Assembly: GCA_002918705.1 (NCBI GenBank)
Contig: PQKR01000004.1
Location: 124,001-188,000, forward strand
Source of the DNA: Escherichia sp. ESNIH1
GTDB taxonomy: Bacteria > Pseudomonadota > Gammaproteobacteria > Enterobacterales > Enterobacteriaceae
Length of the DNA stretch: 64,000 nucleotides
Direction: 5' to 3'
Shown here: positions 1 to 12,219 of the stretch, piece after piece
Layout: the number at the start of each line of letters is the position of its first letter
How positions within the stretch are numbered: the first letter of the stretch is position 1
Made by a program: the position numbers and the translations under genes
Notes under the pieces: generated by a model
Told to the model about the DNA's origin: nothing
Database searches by the model: none
The model's input: the letters and a program-made list of their open reading frames with translations, nothing else

Positions 1-1
1 G

Positions 2-1465
2 TCGCTGAAGGATATGGAAAACGACGCCCAGAAGCTCTATCAGCTGATCTGGCGGCAGTTCGTTGCCTGCCAGATGACGCCAGCCCAGTACGACTCTACA
101 ACGCTGACCGTGGAAGCGAGCGAATTCCGCCTGAAGGCCCGCGGCCGCACGCTGCGTTTTGACGGCTGGACGAAAGTGATGCCTGCGCTGCGTAAAGGCG
201 ATGAAGATCGCACTCTGCCACCGGTGAACAAAGGTGACGTGGTATCGCTGATTGAGCTGACGCCGGCGCAGCACTTTACCAAGCCGCCTGCGCGCTTTAG
301 CGAGGCTTCGCTGGTAAAAGAGCTGGAAAAACGCGGCATTGGTCGCCCGTCTACCTATGCGTCGATCATTTCGACCATCCAGGATCGCGGCTACGTGCGG
401 GTGGAAAACCGCCGTTTCTACGCGGAGAAGATGGGGGAGATCGTTACCGATCGCCTGGAAGAGAACTTCCGTGAGCTGATGAACTACGACTTCACCGCCC
501 AGATGGAGGACAGCCTCGATCAGGTGGCGAACCACGAAACCGAATGGAAAGGCGTGCTGGACAACTTCTTCAGCGACTTTACCAAGCAGCTGGAGAGAGC
601 CGAGCAGGATCCGGAAGAGGGCGGCATGCGCCCGAACCAGATGGTGCTGACCAGCATCGACTGCCCGACCTGCGGACGGAAAATGGGGATCCGCACGGCG
701 AGCACCGGCGTCTTCCTGGGCTGCTCTGGCTACGCCCTGCCGCCGAAAGAGCGCTGCAAAACCACCATCAACCTGGTGCCTGAGAACGAAGTTCTCAACG
801 TGCTGGAGGGTGACGATGCCGAAACCAACGCTCTGCGGGCCAAACGCCGCTGCGTGAAGTGCGGCACGGCGATGGACAGCTACCTGATCGATCCGAAACG
901 CAAGCTGCACGTGTGCGGTAACAACCCCACCTGCGACGGGTACGAGATCGAAGAGGGCGAGTTCCGCATCAAAGGCTACGATGGCCCGATCGTGGAGTGT
1001 GAGAAGTGTGGTTCTGAAATGCACCTGAAGATGGGGCGTTTCGGTAAATACATGGCCTGCACCAACGACGACTGTAAAAACACGCGTAAGATCCTGCGTA
1101 ACGGCGAAGTTGCGCCGCCGAAGGAAGATCCGGTTCCGCTGCCGGAGCTGCCGTGCGAGAAGTCAGACGCCTACTTTGTGCTGCGTGACGGTGCGGCCGG
1201 TGTCTTCCTGGCAGCTAATACCTTCCCGAAATCGCGCGAAACCCGTGCGCCGCTGGTGGAAGAGCTGTACCGCTTCCGCGATCGCCTGCCGGAGAAGCTG
1301 CGCTATCTGGCCGATGCGCCGCAGCAGGATCCTGCCGGCAACAAGACAATGGTCCGCTTTAGCCGCAAGACCAAGCAGCAGTACGTTGCTTCAGAGAAAG
1401 AGGGTAAGGCCACCGGCTGGTCAGCCTTCTTTATTGATGGCAAATGGGTAGAAGCTAAAAAATAA
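2..1465 (+). CDS. topA: DNA topoisomerase I, C-terminal part (5' end outside window)
   Basis: This is the last 487 residues of the roughly 865-residue type IA topoisomerase, which relaxes negative supercoils behind RNA polymerase. The reading frame is open from base 2, so the gene starts before the window, and the catalytic tyrosine and TOPRIM domain are not included. Visible parts are the end of the core ([20 protein letters not shown]) and three C4 zinc ribbons: CPTCGRKM...C near residue 220, CVKCGTAM...CGNNPTC near 285, and CEKCGSEM...CTNDDC near 335. Ribbon-like repeats without cysteines follow to the end. The sequence is nearly identical to E. coli TopA and lies just upstream of cysB as in E. 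coli. A strong hairpin terminator follows the stop codon. Confidence 0.98.
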   Translation, partial: SLKDMENDAQKLYQLIWRQFVACQMTPAQYDSTTLTVEASEFRLKARGRTLRFDGWTKVMPALRKGDEDRTLPPVNKGDVVSLIELTPAQHFTKPPARFSEASLVKELEKRGIGRPSTYASIISTIQDRGYVRVENRRFYAEKMGEIVTDRLEENFRELMNYDFTAQMEDSLDQVANHETEWKGVLDNFFSDFTKQLERAEQDPEEGGMRPNQMVLTSIDCPTCGRKMGIRTASTGVFLGCSGYALPPKERCKTTINLVPENEVLNVLEGDDAETNALRAKRRCVKCGTAMDSYLIDPKRKLHVCGNNPTCDGYEIEEGEFRIKGYDGPIVECEKCGSEMHLKMGRFGKYMACTNDDCKNTRKILRNGEVAPPKEDPVPLPELPCEKSDAYFVLRDGAAGVFLAANTFPKSRETRAPLVEELYRFRDRLPEKLRYLADAPQQDPAGNKTMVRFSRKTKQQYVASEKEGKATGWSAFFIDGKWVEAKK

Positions 1466-1483
1466 GCCTGCTGTTACCTTCTG

Positions 1484-1508
1484 AAGGGCCGGATATCCGG
1501 CCCTTTCT
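1484..1508 (+). terminator. Rho-independent terminator of topA
   Basis: A nine-base-pair stem, AAGGGCCGG / CCGGCCCTT, closes on an ATAT loop and runs into TTTCTT. It begins about 18 bases after the topA stop codon. Confidence 0.85.
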
Positions 1509-1575
1509 TATAACGACATTATTATTTTTTGTTCATATCTATACACTGTAGATATAAATGATATAGTGGTTATAG

Positions 1576-2616
<1,041 letters not shown>

Positions 2617-2823
2617 CAGAGGGGCGACAAAAGTAGTCGCAAACGTGGCGCAGCGCAAATTACCTTCTACAATACTCTCTTCGCGATCATAACATCGAAT
2701 ATTTCACTCGAAATGATTCGTAAATTCGCTGGATTTTAGGCTAAAGTTTCTTTAGGATTTGTCCTATGTGATGATTACTTAAACCTATTGTTCGGTGTCA
2801 ATATGATAAGCGATGTCGATTGT

Positions 2824-2964
2824 GTGAGGTTAGCAATGCCAGCAGGAAGTGAAGAACCGCAACGGGATCTCGCGCTTAAGCGTAAAGCGTGGTTAGCGGT
2901 ATTTCTCGGTTCGGCTTTCTTCTGGGCAGTTGTGGCGCTGGTTATCTGGAGATTCTGGGGTTAA
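2824..2964 (+). CDS. ymiA: Small single-pass membrane protein YmiA
   Basis: A 46-residue protein if translation starts at the GTG at 2824 (encoding MRLAMPAG...), or 42 residues from the ATG at 2836, which has a GTGAGG ribosome-binding site six bases upstream. A short basic N-terminal part (residues 5-21) is followed by one transmembrane helix (WLAVFLGSAFFWAVVALVIW) and a short tail ending RFWG. It closely matches E. coli YmiA and sits in the same place after cysB. It is followed four bases later by yciX, so the two are likely co-transcribed. The function is unknown. Confidence 0.85.
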   Translation: MRLAMPAGSEEPQRDLALKRKAWLAVFLGSAFFWAVVALVIWRFWG

Positions 2965-2968
2965 GCCT

Positions 2969-3136
2969 ATGGCAATTACCGAGCGGTTAAATCCGGTTCA
3001 GGACCGCTGTCGGTCCCCTAAACATCCTCATGTGAGTGAAAGCCAGACGGCGGTGCAAATCCCGGCCAGCTGGCAGCTTACGGCGGCGCAGAAGGCGTTT
3101 ATCGACTCTTTTGCTGACGATAAGGCCAAAAAATAG
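2969..3136 (+). CDS. yciX: Small conserved protein YciX (YmiB)
   Basis: A 55-residue protein starting MAITERLNPVQDR and ending FADDKAKK, the same length and position as E. coli YciX. It starts five bases after the ymiA stop codon, so it is probably the second gene of a two-gene unit, and it is followed by a terminator before acnA. No transmembrane segment or known domain is visible. The C-terminal half (SWQLTAAQKAFIDSFADD) looks like an amphipathic helix. The function is unknown. Confidence 0.85.
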   Translation: MAITERLNPVQDRCRSPKHPHVSESQTAVQIPASWQLTAAQKAFIDSFADDKAKK

Positions 3137-3156
3137 CGGTCATCCCCTCTACACAA

Positions 3157-3180
3157 AACCTCGCTCCGGCGGGGTTTTTT
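3157..3180 (+). terminator. Rho-independent terminator of ymiA-yciX
   Basis: The stem AACCTCGC / GCGGGGTT (one G-T pair) closes on a TCCG loop and is followed directly by six T residues. It separates yciX from the acnA promoter region. Confidence 0.85.
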
Positions 3181-3223
3181 ACGCTCTGACACCCTGAAAA
3201 ACACGCGATTTAGCGATTTGGGT

Positions 3224-3240
3224 TGTTATCAAAACGTTAC
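3224..3240 (+). promoter_or_regulatory. Candidate ArcA-type direct repeat upstream of acnA
   Basis: TTGTTATCAAAACGTTAC contains two GTTA elements whose starts are exactly 11 bases apart, the spacing of ArcA direct repeats. The spacing is seen in the sequence; ArcA binding is inferred from the motif and from known aerobic/anaerobic control of TCA-cycle genes. Confidence 0.4.
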
Positions 3241-3267
3241 GGCATGTTTGTGTTATCTTTAATACAG

Positions 3268-3287
3268 ACCCTGATACCAGTCAGGGT
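3268..3287 (+). promoter_or_regulatory. Hairpin in the acnA leader
   Basis: The inverted repeat ACCCTGA / TCAGGGT (7 bp, loop TACCAG) lies 28 bases before the acnA start codon. It is followed by a second palindrome, GTATCGATAC, at 3286-3295. It may be an operator or an mRNA stem in the leader. The role is unknown. Confidence 0.45.
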
Positions 3288-3314
3288 ATCGATACTCTGT
3301 ATTAGGAGGAGCTT

Positions 3315-5987
<2,673 letters not shown>

Positions 5988-5995
5988 ATCAGCCA

Positions 5996-6067
5996 TGCCG
6001 GGCGGCGCTGCGCTTGCCCGGCCTACAGGATTATGTAGGCCGGATAAGGCGTATGCCGCCATCCGGC
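5996..6067. repeat. REP/BIME element between acnA and ribA
   Basis: Two REP units lie in inverted orientation: GCCGGGCGGCGCTGCGCTTG then CCCGGCCTACA, and TGTAGGCCGGATAAGGCGTA then TGCCGCCATCCGGC. Each can fold as an imperfect hairpin. It sits between the 3' ends of two convergent genes, a typical place for such elements, where they stabilise 3' mRNA ends or bind gyrase. Confidence 0.85.
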
Positions 6068-6081
6068 GTTTCTCGCACCCG

Positions 6082-6669
6082 TTAACCCAGCAGATGGCCC
6101 ATCTTGGCCGCCTTGGTATCAAGGTAGTGCGCGTTATTAGGGTTACGCCCAACGATCAGCGCCACGCGCTCAACGATGTTAATCCCGGCCTCGGTAAGGA
6201 TCTCTACCTTGCGCGGGTTATTGGTTAACAGCCGAACCTCATCCACACCCAGCAGCTTGAACATGTCCGCGCACAGCGTAAAGTCACGTTCGTCGGCGGC
6301 AAAGCCCAGCTGATGGTTGGCTTCTACGGTATCAAAGCCCTGGTCCTGGAGCGCGTAAGCGCGAATTTTATTCAGCAGACCAATGTTACGCCCCTCCTGA
6401 CGATGATACAGGAGGATCCCGCGTCCCTCTTCAGCGATGTGGGAGAGGGCGGCCTCAAGCTGAAAACCGCAGTCGCAGCGCAGGCTGAACAGGGCGTCGC
6501 CGGTCAAACACTCTGAATGGACGCGGGCAAGCACTGGCGTCTGTCCTGAGATATCGCCATAAACCAGGGCAACATGATCCTGTCCGGTTGCCAGTTCTTC
6601 AAATCCCACCATCAGGAAATCGCCCCAGGGGGTTGGCAGTTTGGCTTCTGCCACACGTTTAAGCTGCAT
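6082..6669 (-). CDS. ribA: GTP cyclohydrolase II
   Basis: A 195-residue enzyme for the first step of riboflavin synthesis: GTP to 2,5-diamino-6-ribosylamino-4(3H)-pyrimidinone 5'-phosphate, formate and pyrophosphate. The zinc site [14 protein letters not shown] and the GTP-binding stretch [18 protein letters not shown] are intact. The start at 6669 gives the E. coli start [18 protein letters not shown]; an upstream in-frame ATG at 6735 would add 22 non-conserved residues. The C-terminus ends HLLG, one residue shorter than E. coli (HLLNK). No FMN riboswitch is seen upstream, as expected for ribA. Confidence 0.97.
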   Translation of the reverse strand: MQLKRVAEAKLPTPWGDFLMVGFEELATGQDHVALVYGDISGQTPVLARVHSECLTGDALFSLRCDCGFQLEAALSHIAEEGRGILLYHRQEGRNIGLLNKIRAYALQDQGFDTVEANHQLGFAADERDFTLCADMFKLLGVDEVRLLTNNPRKVEILTEAGINIVERVALIVGRNPNNAHYLDTKAAKMGHLLG

Positions 6670-6866
6670 GTGATTCTCCAGATTAAGCTGGCACTTTCTG
6701 TGCCCGTAGCCTTCAGGCTTTCTCTCTGTCTCCATTTTGCCACAAGGCGCGTCACTTCACTAATCGCTGCCGTGGCTTACAAAGATTAAACGCACAAATT
6801 CGTCAAATCCGCCGAACTTGTTATTTTTCAGTTATTATTGTGTCACTTAATTGAAAGGGAAAGAAA

Positions 6867-7634
6867 ATGCTCTCAATCGCAAGGCGAATTGCCGCCGGAA
6901 CAGGACTTCTGCTGATTATGCCGCTGCTGGTGTGGCTCTTTGGCTGGCATTGGCAGCCCGGCGGCCACAGCGGCTGGCTTAAAGTGCTCTACTGGATCAC
7001 CGAAACGGTCACCCAGCCGTGGGGCATCATTACTCACGTCATATTGTGCGGCTGGTTTCTATGGTGTTTACGCTTTCGCCTGAAGGCGGCGCTAATGCTA
7101 TTTGCGATCCTTGGCGCATCAATCGTCATTGGCCAGGGGCTTAAATCCTTTGTCAAAACGCAGGTTCAGGAGCCACGTCCCTTTGTGGTCTGGCTTGAAA
7201 AAACTCACCAAATTCCGGTAGATGAGTTCTACACTTTAAAGCGTAAGGAGCGCGGCGCGCTGGTGCAGGCGCAGCTTACCGAGCAGGACAACGTGCCTGA
7301 GTTTTTACGCCAGCACTGGCAGAAAGAGACCGGCTTTGCCTTCCCCTCGGGTCACACGATGTTCGCCGCCAGCTGGGCGCTGCTTGCTGTCGGCCTGCTG
7401 TGGCCTCGTCGCCGGACGGTTACCATCGTCGTACTGCTGGTCTGGGCGGTATTGGTCATGGGGAGCCGGCTGCTGCTAGGCATGCACTGGCCGCAGGATC
7501 TGGCCGTAGCCACGCTTATCTCAGGTGTTCTGGTCACTCTGGCGACCTGGCTTGCGCAACGTCTCTGTGGTCCGCTCACGCCGCCGGTAAAAGAAGACAG
7601 AGAAATAGCCCAGCGTGAAGAGAAAAATGAGTAA
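6867..7634 (+). CDS. pgpB: Phosphatidylglycerophosphatase B / undecaprenyl-diphosphate phosphatase
   Basis: A 255-residue integral inner-membrane PAP2-family phosphatase. In E. coli PgpB removes phosphate from phosphatidylglycerophosphate and from undecaprenyl pyrophosphate. The three PAP2 signatures are visible: KTQVQEPRPF near residue 98, FPSGHT near 161, and SRLLLGMHWPQD near 203. About six hydrophobic segments are present. It is divergent from ribA and followed by lapAB. The ribosome-binding site AAAGGGAAAG precedes the ATG. Confidence 0.96.
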   Translation: MLSIARRIAAGTGLLLIMPLLVWLFGWHWQPGGHSGWLKVLYWITETVTQPWGIITHVILCGWFLWCLRFRLKAALMLFAILGASIVIGQGLKSFVKTQVQEPRPFVVWLEKTHQIPVDEFYTLKRKERGALVQAQLTEQDNVPEFLRQHWQKETGFAFPSGHTMFAASWALLAVGLLWPRRRTVTIVVLLVWAVLVMGSRLLLGMHWPQDLAVATLISGVLVTLATWLAQRLCGPLTPPVKEDREIAQREEKNE

Positions 7635-7789
7635 GGCTGCCAGGCGTTGAATTTCCGCTTTTTGGCCTTACATCATCTGGATATCACGGTTTTCCATTTC
7701 GTCCGCTGCGCGAAAATGGTAGTTTATAAAGCTGGATGCAGCAGGTTGAACAGAATTTATTCGCCCTAAGCCACATAACGGGAAGTAAT

Positions 7790-8119
7790 GTGAAATATCT
7801 ACTCATTTTCTTACTGGTGTTAGCAATCTTTGTCGTTTCCGTCACGCTGGGTGCGCAAAACGATCAACAGGTGACGTTCAATTTCCTGCTGGCGCAGGGG
7901 GAGTATCGTATCTCTACGCTGCTGGCGGTTCTGTTCGCCGCGGGCTTTGCTATTGGCTGGCTGATTTGCGCTCTTTTCTGGCTGCGCACGCGGGTCTCCC
8001 TGGCGCGAGCAGAGCGTAAGATCAAACGCCTCGAACAGCAAATCGCCCCTGCATCGACGGCCCCTGCCACGAATAGCGCTCCGGTAACAACCGCTACGGC
8101 TCCGGCCGTCAAGGAATAA
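7790..8119 (+). CDS. lapA: Lipopolysaccharide assembly protein A
   Basis: A 109-residue inner-membrane protein with two transmembrane helices (about residues 1-20 and 43-65), then a basic helix (RVSLARAERKIKRLEQQ) and an Ala/Thr/Pro-rich tail. The E. coli family start is V/MKYLLIFLLVLAIF, which here is a GTG at 7790 with GGAAG upstream. An in-frame ATG at 7736 would add 18 non-conserved residues. It lies six bases before lapB, so it is co-transcribed. LapA and LapB act with FtsH in controlling LpxC and LPS synthesis. Confidence 0.93.
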   Translation: MKYLLIFLLVLAIFVVSVTLGAQNDQQVTFNFLLAQGEYRISTLLAVLFAAGFAIGWLICALFWLRTRVSLARAERKIKRLEQQIAPASTAPATNSAPVTTATAPAVKE

Positions 8120-8125
8120 CAGGCT

Positions 8126-9295
8126 ATGCTGGAGCTGTTGTTTCTGCTGTTACCCGTAGCAGCCGCCTACGGCTGGTATATGGGACGCAGAAGTGCGCAA
8201 CAAACAAAGCAGGATGAAGCCAACCGGCTGTCGCGTGATTACGTAGCCGGGGTCAACTTCCTGCTCAGTAACCAACAGGACAAAGCGGTGGACCTGTTCC
8301 TCGATATGCTAAAAGAGGATACCGGTACCGTTGAGGCGCATCTTACCCTGGGGAATCTGTTCCGCTCCCGGGGCGAGGTTGATCGTGCCATCCGCATCCA
8401 CCAGACGCTGATGGAGAGTGCCTCCCTCTCTTATGACCAGCGCCTGCTGGCGGTTCAACAGCTGGGCCGCGACTACATGGCGGCCGGCATGTACGATCGC
8501 GCCGAAGATATGTTCAATCAGCTGGTGGATGAAACTGATTTTCGCATCGGTGCGTTACAGCAGCTTCTGCAGATTTACCAGGCAACCAGCGAGTGGCAAA
8601 AGGCAATCGACGTTGCCGAGCGGCTGGTCAAGCTGGGTAAAGATAAACAGCGCGGTGAAATTGCCCATTTTTACTGCGAGCTTGCGCTGCAGCAGATGGG
8701 CAATGACGACATGGACCGTGCAATGGCCCTGCTGAAAAAGGGCGCCGCTGCCGACCGTGCCAGCCCGCGCGTCTCCATCATGATGGGCCGCGTATTTATG
8801 GCTAAAGGCGACTACGCAAAAGCGGTAGAGAGCCTGCTGCGGGTCATCGATCAGGATAAAGAGCTGGTCAGTGAAACGCTGGAGATGCTGCAAACCTGCT
8901 ATCTGCAGCTCGGCAAAACCGAGGAGTGGGCAGAATTTCTTACCCGCTGCGTTGAGGAGAACGTGGGTGCGACTGCCGATCTGATGCTGGCAGAGATTAT
9001 CGACCAACGTGAAGGGCAGGATCAGGCCCAGGTGACCGTCACTCGCCAGCTCCAGCGTCACCCGACGATGCGCGTTTTCCATAAGCTGATGGATTACCAT
9101 CTGCACGATGCCGAAGAGGGACGGGCGAAAGAGAGCCTGATGGCGCTGCGTGACATGGTAGGGGAGCAGATCCGCAGCAAACCGCGCTACCGCTGTCAGA
9201 AGTGTGGTTTTACCGCCTACACCATGTACTGGCACTGTCCTTCCTGTCGGGCCTGGTCAACGGTGAAGCCAATTCGCGGTCTCGACGGTCAGTAA
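8126..9295 (+). CDS. lapB: Lipopolysaccharide assembly protein B, TPR adaptor for FtsH/LpxC
   Basis: A 389-residue protein with one N-terminal membrane anchor (MLELLFLLLPVAAAYGWYMG), a long run of TPR repeats through about residue 340, and a C-terminal rubredoxin-like knuckle, CQKCGFTAYTMYWHCPSCRAW, with all four cysteines. In E. coli LapB (YciM) presents LpxC to the protease FtsH and so limits LPS synthesis; the metal site packs against the TPRs. Length and sequence match E. coli (389 residues). It follows lapA in one operon. Confidence 0.97.
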   Translation: MLELLFLLLPVAAAYGWYMGRRSAQQTKQDEANRLSRDYVAGVNFLLSNQQDKAVDLFLDMLKEDTGTVEAHLTLGNLFRSRGEVDRAIRIHQTLMESASLSYDQRLLAVQQLGRDYMAAGMYDRAEDMFNQLVDETDFRIGALQQLLQIYQATSEWQKAIDVAERLVKLGKDKQRGEIAHFYCELALQQMGNDDMDRAMALLKKGAAADRASPRVSIMMGRVFMAKGDYAKAVESLLRVIDQDKELVSETLEMLQTCYLQLGKTEEWAEFLTRCVEENVGATADLMLAEIIDQREGQDQAQVTVTRQLQRHPTMRVFHKLMDYHLHDAEEGRAKESLMALRDMVGEQIRSKPRYRCQKCGFTAYTMYWHCPSCRAWSTVKPIRGLDGQ

Positions 9296-9473
9296 TTTAA
9301 AAAAAATCCCTCTTTAGTTACAACATGCTTATAGCGGTCCTCTCATTGACGGCACGGTGCCGACCAGGCCAGGCAGTGAAAAATAGGCCCTGTCAATTTT
9401 CCCCGCTCGCAGTTAGAATGCTGCCCGTTTATCCTTTTGCGCCGCGCGTGCTCATCAACAAGAAGGTCTGGTC

Positions 9474-10211
9474 ATGACGTCTACTGCTTCATCGTCTTCC
9501 CCATCCCTGTGCCACTCTCCCGTTGTTGTCGCCCTGGACTATGCCAGCCGCGATCTTGCCCTGGAGTTTGTCGATCGCATCAATCCCAGCGACTGCCGCC
9601 TGAAAGTAGGCAAAGAGATGTTTACCCGTTTTGGCCCGCAGTTTGTGCGCGAGCTTCACCAGCGCGGTTTCGACGTGTTTCTCGATCTGAAGTTTCATGA
9701 CATTCCCAATACCGCTGCGCATGCGGTAGCCGCCGCGGCCGATCTCGGCGTCTGGATGGTGAACGTGCACGCTTCCGGCGGGGCGCGAATGATGAGCGCA
9801 GCCCGCGAGGCGCTGGTGCCGTTTGGCAAAGATGCGCCGCTGCTTATTGCCGTGACGGTGTTGACCAGCATGGAAGCCAGCGATCTGCTTGACCTGGGCA
9901 TCACCAGCACGCCTGCCGAGCACGCTGAGCGTCTGGCGCGCCTGACGCAGCAGTGTGGCCTGGATGGCGTTGTCTGCTCTGCGCAGGAGGCGGTCCGTTT
10001 CAAGAGCGAGCTGGGACACGCGTTTAAGCTGGTGACCCCAGGGATACGCCCTGAAGGCAGCGAGGTAGGCGATCAGCGCCGAATCATGACCCCGCAGCAG
10101 GCGCTGGTAGCGGGGGTGGACTACATGGTGATTGGTCGTCCGGTCACCCAGTCTGCCGATCCTGCCCGCACCCTGAGCGCAATCAATGCGTCGCTGAAGC
10201 TGGAGGCATAA
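9474..10211 (+). CDS. pyrF: Orotidine 5'-phosphate decarboxylase
   Basis: A 245-residue TIM-barrel enzyme that makes UMP from OMP, the last step of de novo pyrimidine synthesis. The catalytic Asp-Lys-x-x-Asp motif is in [10 protein letters not shown]. The phosphate-binding motifs TPGIRP and GRPVTQ are present. The size equals E. coli PyrF. Its stop codon overlaps the yciH start (TAATG), so the two genes are translationally coupled. It has its own 178-base upstream region after lapB. Confidence 0.97.
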   Translation: MTSTASSSSPSLCHSPVVVALDYASRDLALEFVDRINPSDCRLKVGKEMFTRFGPQFVRELHQRGFDVFLDLKFHDIPNTAAHAVAAAADLGVWMVNVHASGGARMMSAAREALVPFGKDAPLLIAVTVLTSMEASDLLDLGITSTPAEHAERLARLTQQCGLDGVVCSAQEAVRFKSELGHAFKLVTPGIRPEGSEVGDQRRIMTPQQALVAGVDYMVIGRPVTQSADPARTLSAINASLKLEA

Positions 10212-10537
10212 TGAAGGACAGTAACAGCCGCCTGGTCTACTCCACCGAAAGCGGACGTATCGATGAACCTAAAGCTGCTCCCGAGCGGCCGAAAGGTGAT
10301 GGCATTGTGCGTATTCAAAAGCAAACTAGCGGGCGTAAAGGGAAGGGCGTCTGCCTGATTACCGGCGTTGAGGGTGATGATGAAGCGCTAACTAAGCTGG
10401 CTGCCGAACTGAAGAAGAAGTGCGGATGCGGCGGATCGGTGAAAGAGGGCGTCATCGAAATTCAGGGCGATAAACGCGATCTGCTTAAAACGCTGCTGGA
10501 AGCCAAAGGCATGAAGGTAAAACTGGCGGGCGGCTAA
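10211..10537 (+). CDS. yciH: SUI1/eIF1-family protein YciH
   Basis: A 108-residue protein with the eIF1/SUI1 fold: the core [20 protein letters not shown] and [17 protein letters not shown] are clear. E. coli YciH can take part in initiation fidelity in vitro and is reported to act as a translation inhibitor under stress. It overlaps the pyrF stop codon by one base and is translated from the same mRNA. A GCCACGG / CCGTGGC hairpin follows. Confidence 0.95.
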   Translation: MKDSNSRLVYSTESGRIDEPKAAPERPKGDGIVRIQKQTSGRKGKGVCLITGVEGDDEALTKLAAELKKKCGCGGSVKEGVIEIQGDKRDLLKTLLEAKGMKVKLAGG

Positions 10538-10552
10538 TGCCTAAATAAATAA

Positions 10553-10580
10553 GCCACGGCATATACCGTGGCCTTATAAT
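10553..10580 (+). terminator. Hairpin after pyrF-yciH
   Basis: A 7-bp stem GCCACGG / CCGTGGC with loop CATATA lies 15 bases after the yciH stop codon. It is followed by CTTATAATG rather than a full T tract, so its terminator strength is uncertain. Confidence 0.55.
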
Positions 10581-10669
10581 GCGTACTGCGTCATTCAGAT
10601 CTGCAAGAAAGTATTACGGCGTTATCAGAACGCGTTTTCGATCCTTGAAAGACCTGCTACGTCGTATTA

Positions 10670-10885
10670 TTAGTCGACCTGATGACCGATAATACCACCA
10701 ACCGCTGCGCCACCCAGGGTACCCAGAGCGCTGCCGTCAGTCAGAACAGAGCCACCGATCGCACCTGCACCCGCACCGATAGCGGTGTTACGGTCGCGTT
10801 TTGACCAGTTAGAACATGCGCTCAGAGACATTGCCAGGGTAACAGCCAGTACGACAGTTGCTGCTTTTTTGCTTGATAACATCAT
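10670..10885 (-). CDS. osmB: Osmotically inducible lipoprotein OsmB
   Basis: A 71-residue outer-membrane-type lipoprotein. A signal peptide ends in the lipobox LSAC (Cys near residue 24), followed by SNWSKRDRNTAIGAGAGA and a glycine-rich glycine-zipper segment to the C-terminus (GTLGGAAVGGIIGHQVD). It matches E. coli OsmB (72 residues). The first two codons are both ATG; an AGGAG site fits either. In E. coli it is induced by osmotic stress and stationary phase through RpoS and Rcs, consistent with the CTATACT element upstream. Confidence 0.96.
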   Translation of the reverse strand: MMLSSKKAATVVLAVTLAMSLSACSNWSKRDRNTAIGAGAGAIGGSVLTDGSALGTLGGAAVGGIIGHQVD

Positions 10886-10930
10886 AATACTTTCTCCTGA
10901 AATTTCGATTCACGGAAAGAAATCTCTTTA

Positions 10931-10937
10931 AGTATAG
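10931..10937 (-). promoter_or_regulatory. Candidate sigma-S type -10 element of osmB
   Basis: On the minus strand this reads CTATACT, the preferred RpoS -10 form, about 46 bases before the osmB start codon. RpoS control of osmB is known in E. coli; the assignment here rests on the motif and position. Confidence 0.5.
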
Positions 10938-11157
10938 TGCGGTTATGACACACTAAAGTCTTTTTCCGTAAATTATGTTACACAGTTGTTACTGATATCC
11001 ACGCTCACATCAAGCGGGGCGGTAGTTACATCCTGTTATATCGCTGAACATAATTTTACTTCTTGCCTGTTGAACAGACAGGTAAAAAGTCTTAATTGAA
11101 TCGTCAGAAAAGTCTCATAGATGAGGGAGATAGCCCACTTTCATGGGCTAAAAAGCA

Positions 11158-11916
11158 TTAGCGCGTGCGGGGAGATTTAACAATATCGACATGCACGCCA
11201 GCCTGCTCTAACTGCTGCTGCGTGGCCGCTTGAAGCTTGTCATCGGTGATCACCCTGTTAAAAGGGTGGTGCTGTCCAAGCGGGTAGGGGTGAACCACAC
11301 CAAACTTTGAGCTATCGGTAAGAATGATCGCCTCGCAGCCCTTTTCAAGCACGGCGTTAACCACGTCGGCGCGCATCATATCCCGGCCGGTAAAGCCAGT
11401 ATCAGGCTGCCAGCCATCAATACCGATAAACGCCTTGCTGAAGTGCACCTGAGCAATATACTGGCGGGTCAGCGGGCCCACCATGCTTTCGCTTTTCTTC
11501 TGGTAGATACCGCCGAGCAGGATCACTTCACACGGGGTCTCTTTTAGCAGATGGGCAATATAGCTGCTTACGGTAATAATGGTGATATCTTTCTGTTCTG
11601 CCAGCGTACGGGCCAGTAGTGCATTGCTGCTGCCGTTTTCAATAAATACGGTTTCACCCGGCTCGACCGTGGAGGCGGCAAATTCCGCCAGCTCGCGCTT
11701 TAAGGCAAAATTATTGAGCATGCGAGTTTCAACGTCATCGCTTTCCAGCGGTACGGCATAGCCGTGGGTGCGGCGTAAATAGCTCTGCTTCTCTAGCGTA
11801 TTCAGATCCTGGCGGATAGTGACTTCAGACACGCCGGTGGTTTTAGCCAGTTCGGTCACGCTGACCCGGCCCTTATCAATCACCATCTGTAAAATAGTTT
11901 GTTGTCGGGAATTCAT
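11158..11916 (-). CDS. yciT: DeoR-family regulator YciT
   Basis: A 252-residue DeoR-type regulator: an N-terminal helix-turn-helix ([16 protein letters not shown] ... [20 protein letters not shown]) and a C-terminal sugar-phosphate sensor domain with [14 protein letters not shown] and [22 protein letters not shown]. It aligns along its length with E. coli YciT. The start at 11916 matches the family start MNSRQQ; an ATG at 11934 would add six residues. It begins six bases after the yciZ stop codon, so the pair is likely one transcript with coupled translation. The effector is unknown. Confidence 0.93.
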   Translation of the reverse strand: MNSRQQTILQMVIDKGRVSVTELAKTTGVSEVTIRQDLNTLEKQSYLRRTHGYAVPLESDDVETRMLNNFALKRELAEFAASTVEPGETVFIENGSSNALLARTLAEQKDITIITVSSYIAHLLKETPCEVILLGGIYQKKSESMVGPLTRQYIAQVHFSKAFIGIDGWQPDTGFTGRDMMRADVVNAVLEKGCEAIILTDSSKFGVVHPYPLGQHHPFNRVITDDKLQAATQQQLEQAGVHVDIVKSPRTR

Positions 11917-11921
11917 CGCGG

Positions 11922-12104
11922 TTAAATTTCCCACGGCGTTTTAGGCGAATTTTGCCCCTGCGCCTGCTCGGCATCGTTCTGTGCCAGAAGCTCTGCCTTG
12001 AGAATTTCAAGATTATGAATGGCAGAGTGGTAATCACCTGCAACCAGAATATCGAGCACGGTATCAATACGTGCTGCCAGTTGCTTTGCGTCGATGTCAG
12101 CCAT
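11922..12104 (-). CDS. yciZ: Small conserved protein YciZ (DUF2629-type)
   Basis: A 60-residue protein, [20 protein letters not shown]..., ending KTPWEI, clearly orthologous to E. coli YciZ (57 residues). Two adjacent ATGs (12107 and 12104) follow an AGGAGT site; the second has the better spacing and matches the family start. It is predicted to be helical, with no membrane segment. It lies directly upstream of yciT on the same strand. The function is unknown. Confidence 0.9.
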   Translation of the reverse strand: MADIDAKQLAARIDTVLDILVAGDYHSAIHNLEILKAELLAQNDAEQAQGQNSPKTPWEI

Positions 12105-12219
12105 CATGTCACTCCTGATTGAAATAGTAATAAATTCAATGATGCTAAAAATAGTGTAAAAAGAGAAGGAGAAAAAAATAAATCTCAAAAAAGCATAAGC
12201 AAACGATATTAATTGATGG

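Noticed and set aside
6670-6866. FMN riboswitch upstream of ribA
   Set aside because: No RFN-element conserved blocks are visible, and in enterics this riboswitch belongs to ribB, not ribA.
10553-10580. Strong terminator after yciH
   Set aside because: The hairpin is real but lacks a T tract, so it is listed only as a moderate candidate.
11131-11150. Terminator of yciT (TAGCCCA / TGGGCTA hairpin)
   Set aside because: A 7-bp hairpin follows the yciT stop codon but no T run follows on the minus strand, so termination here is not supported.
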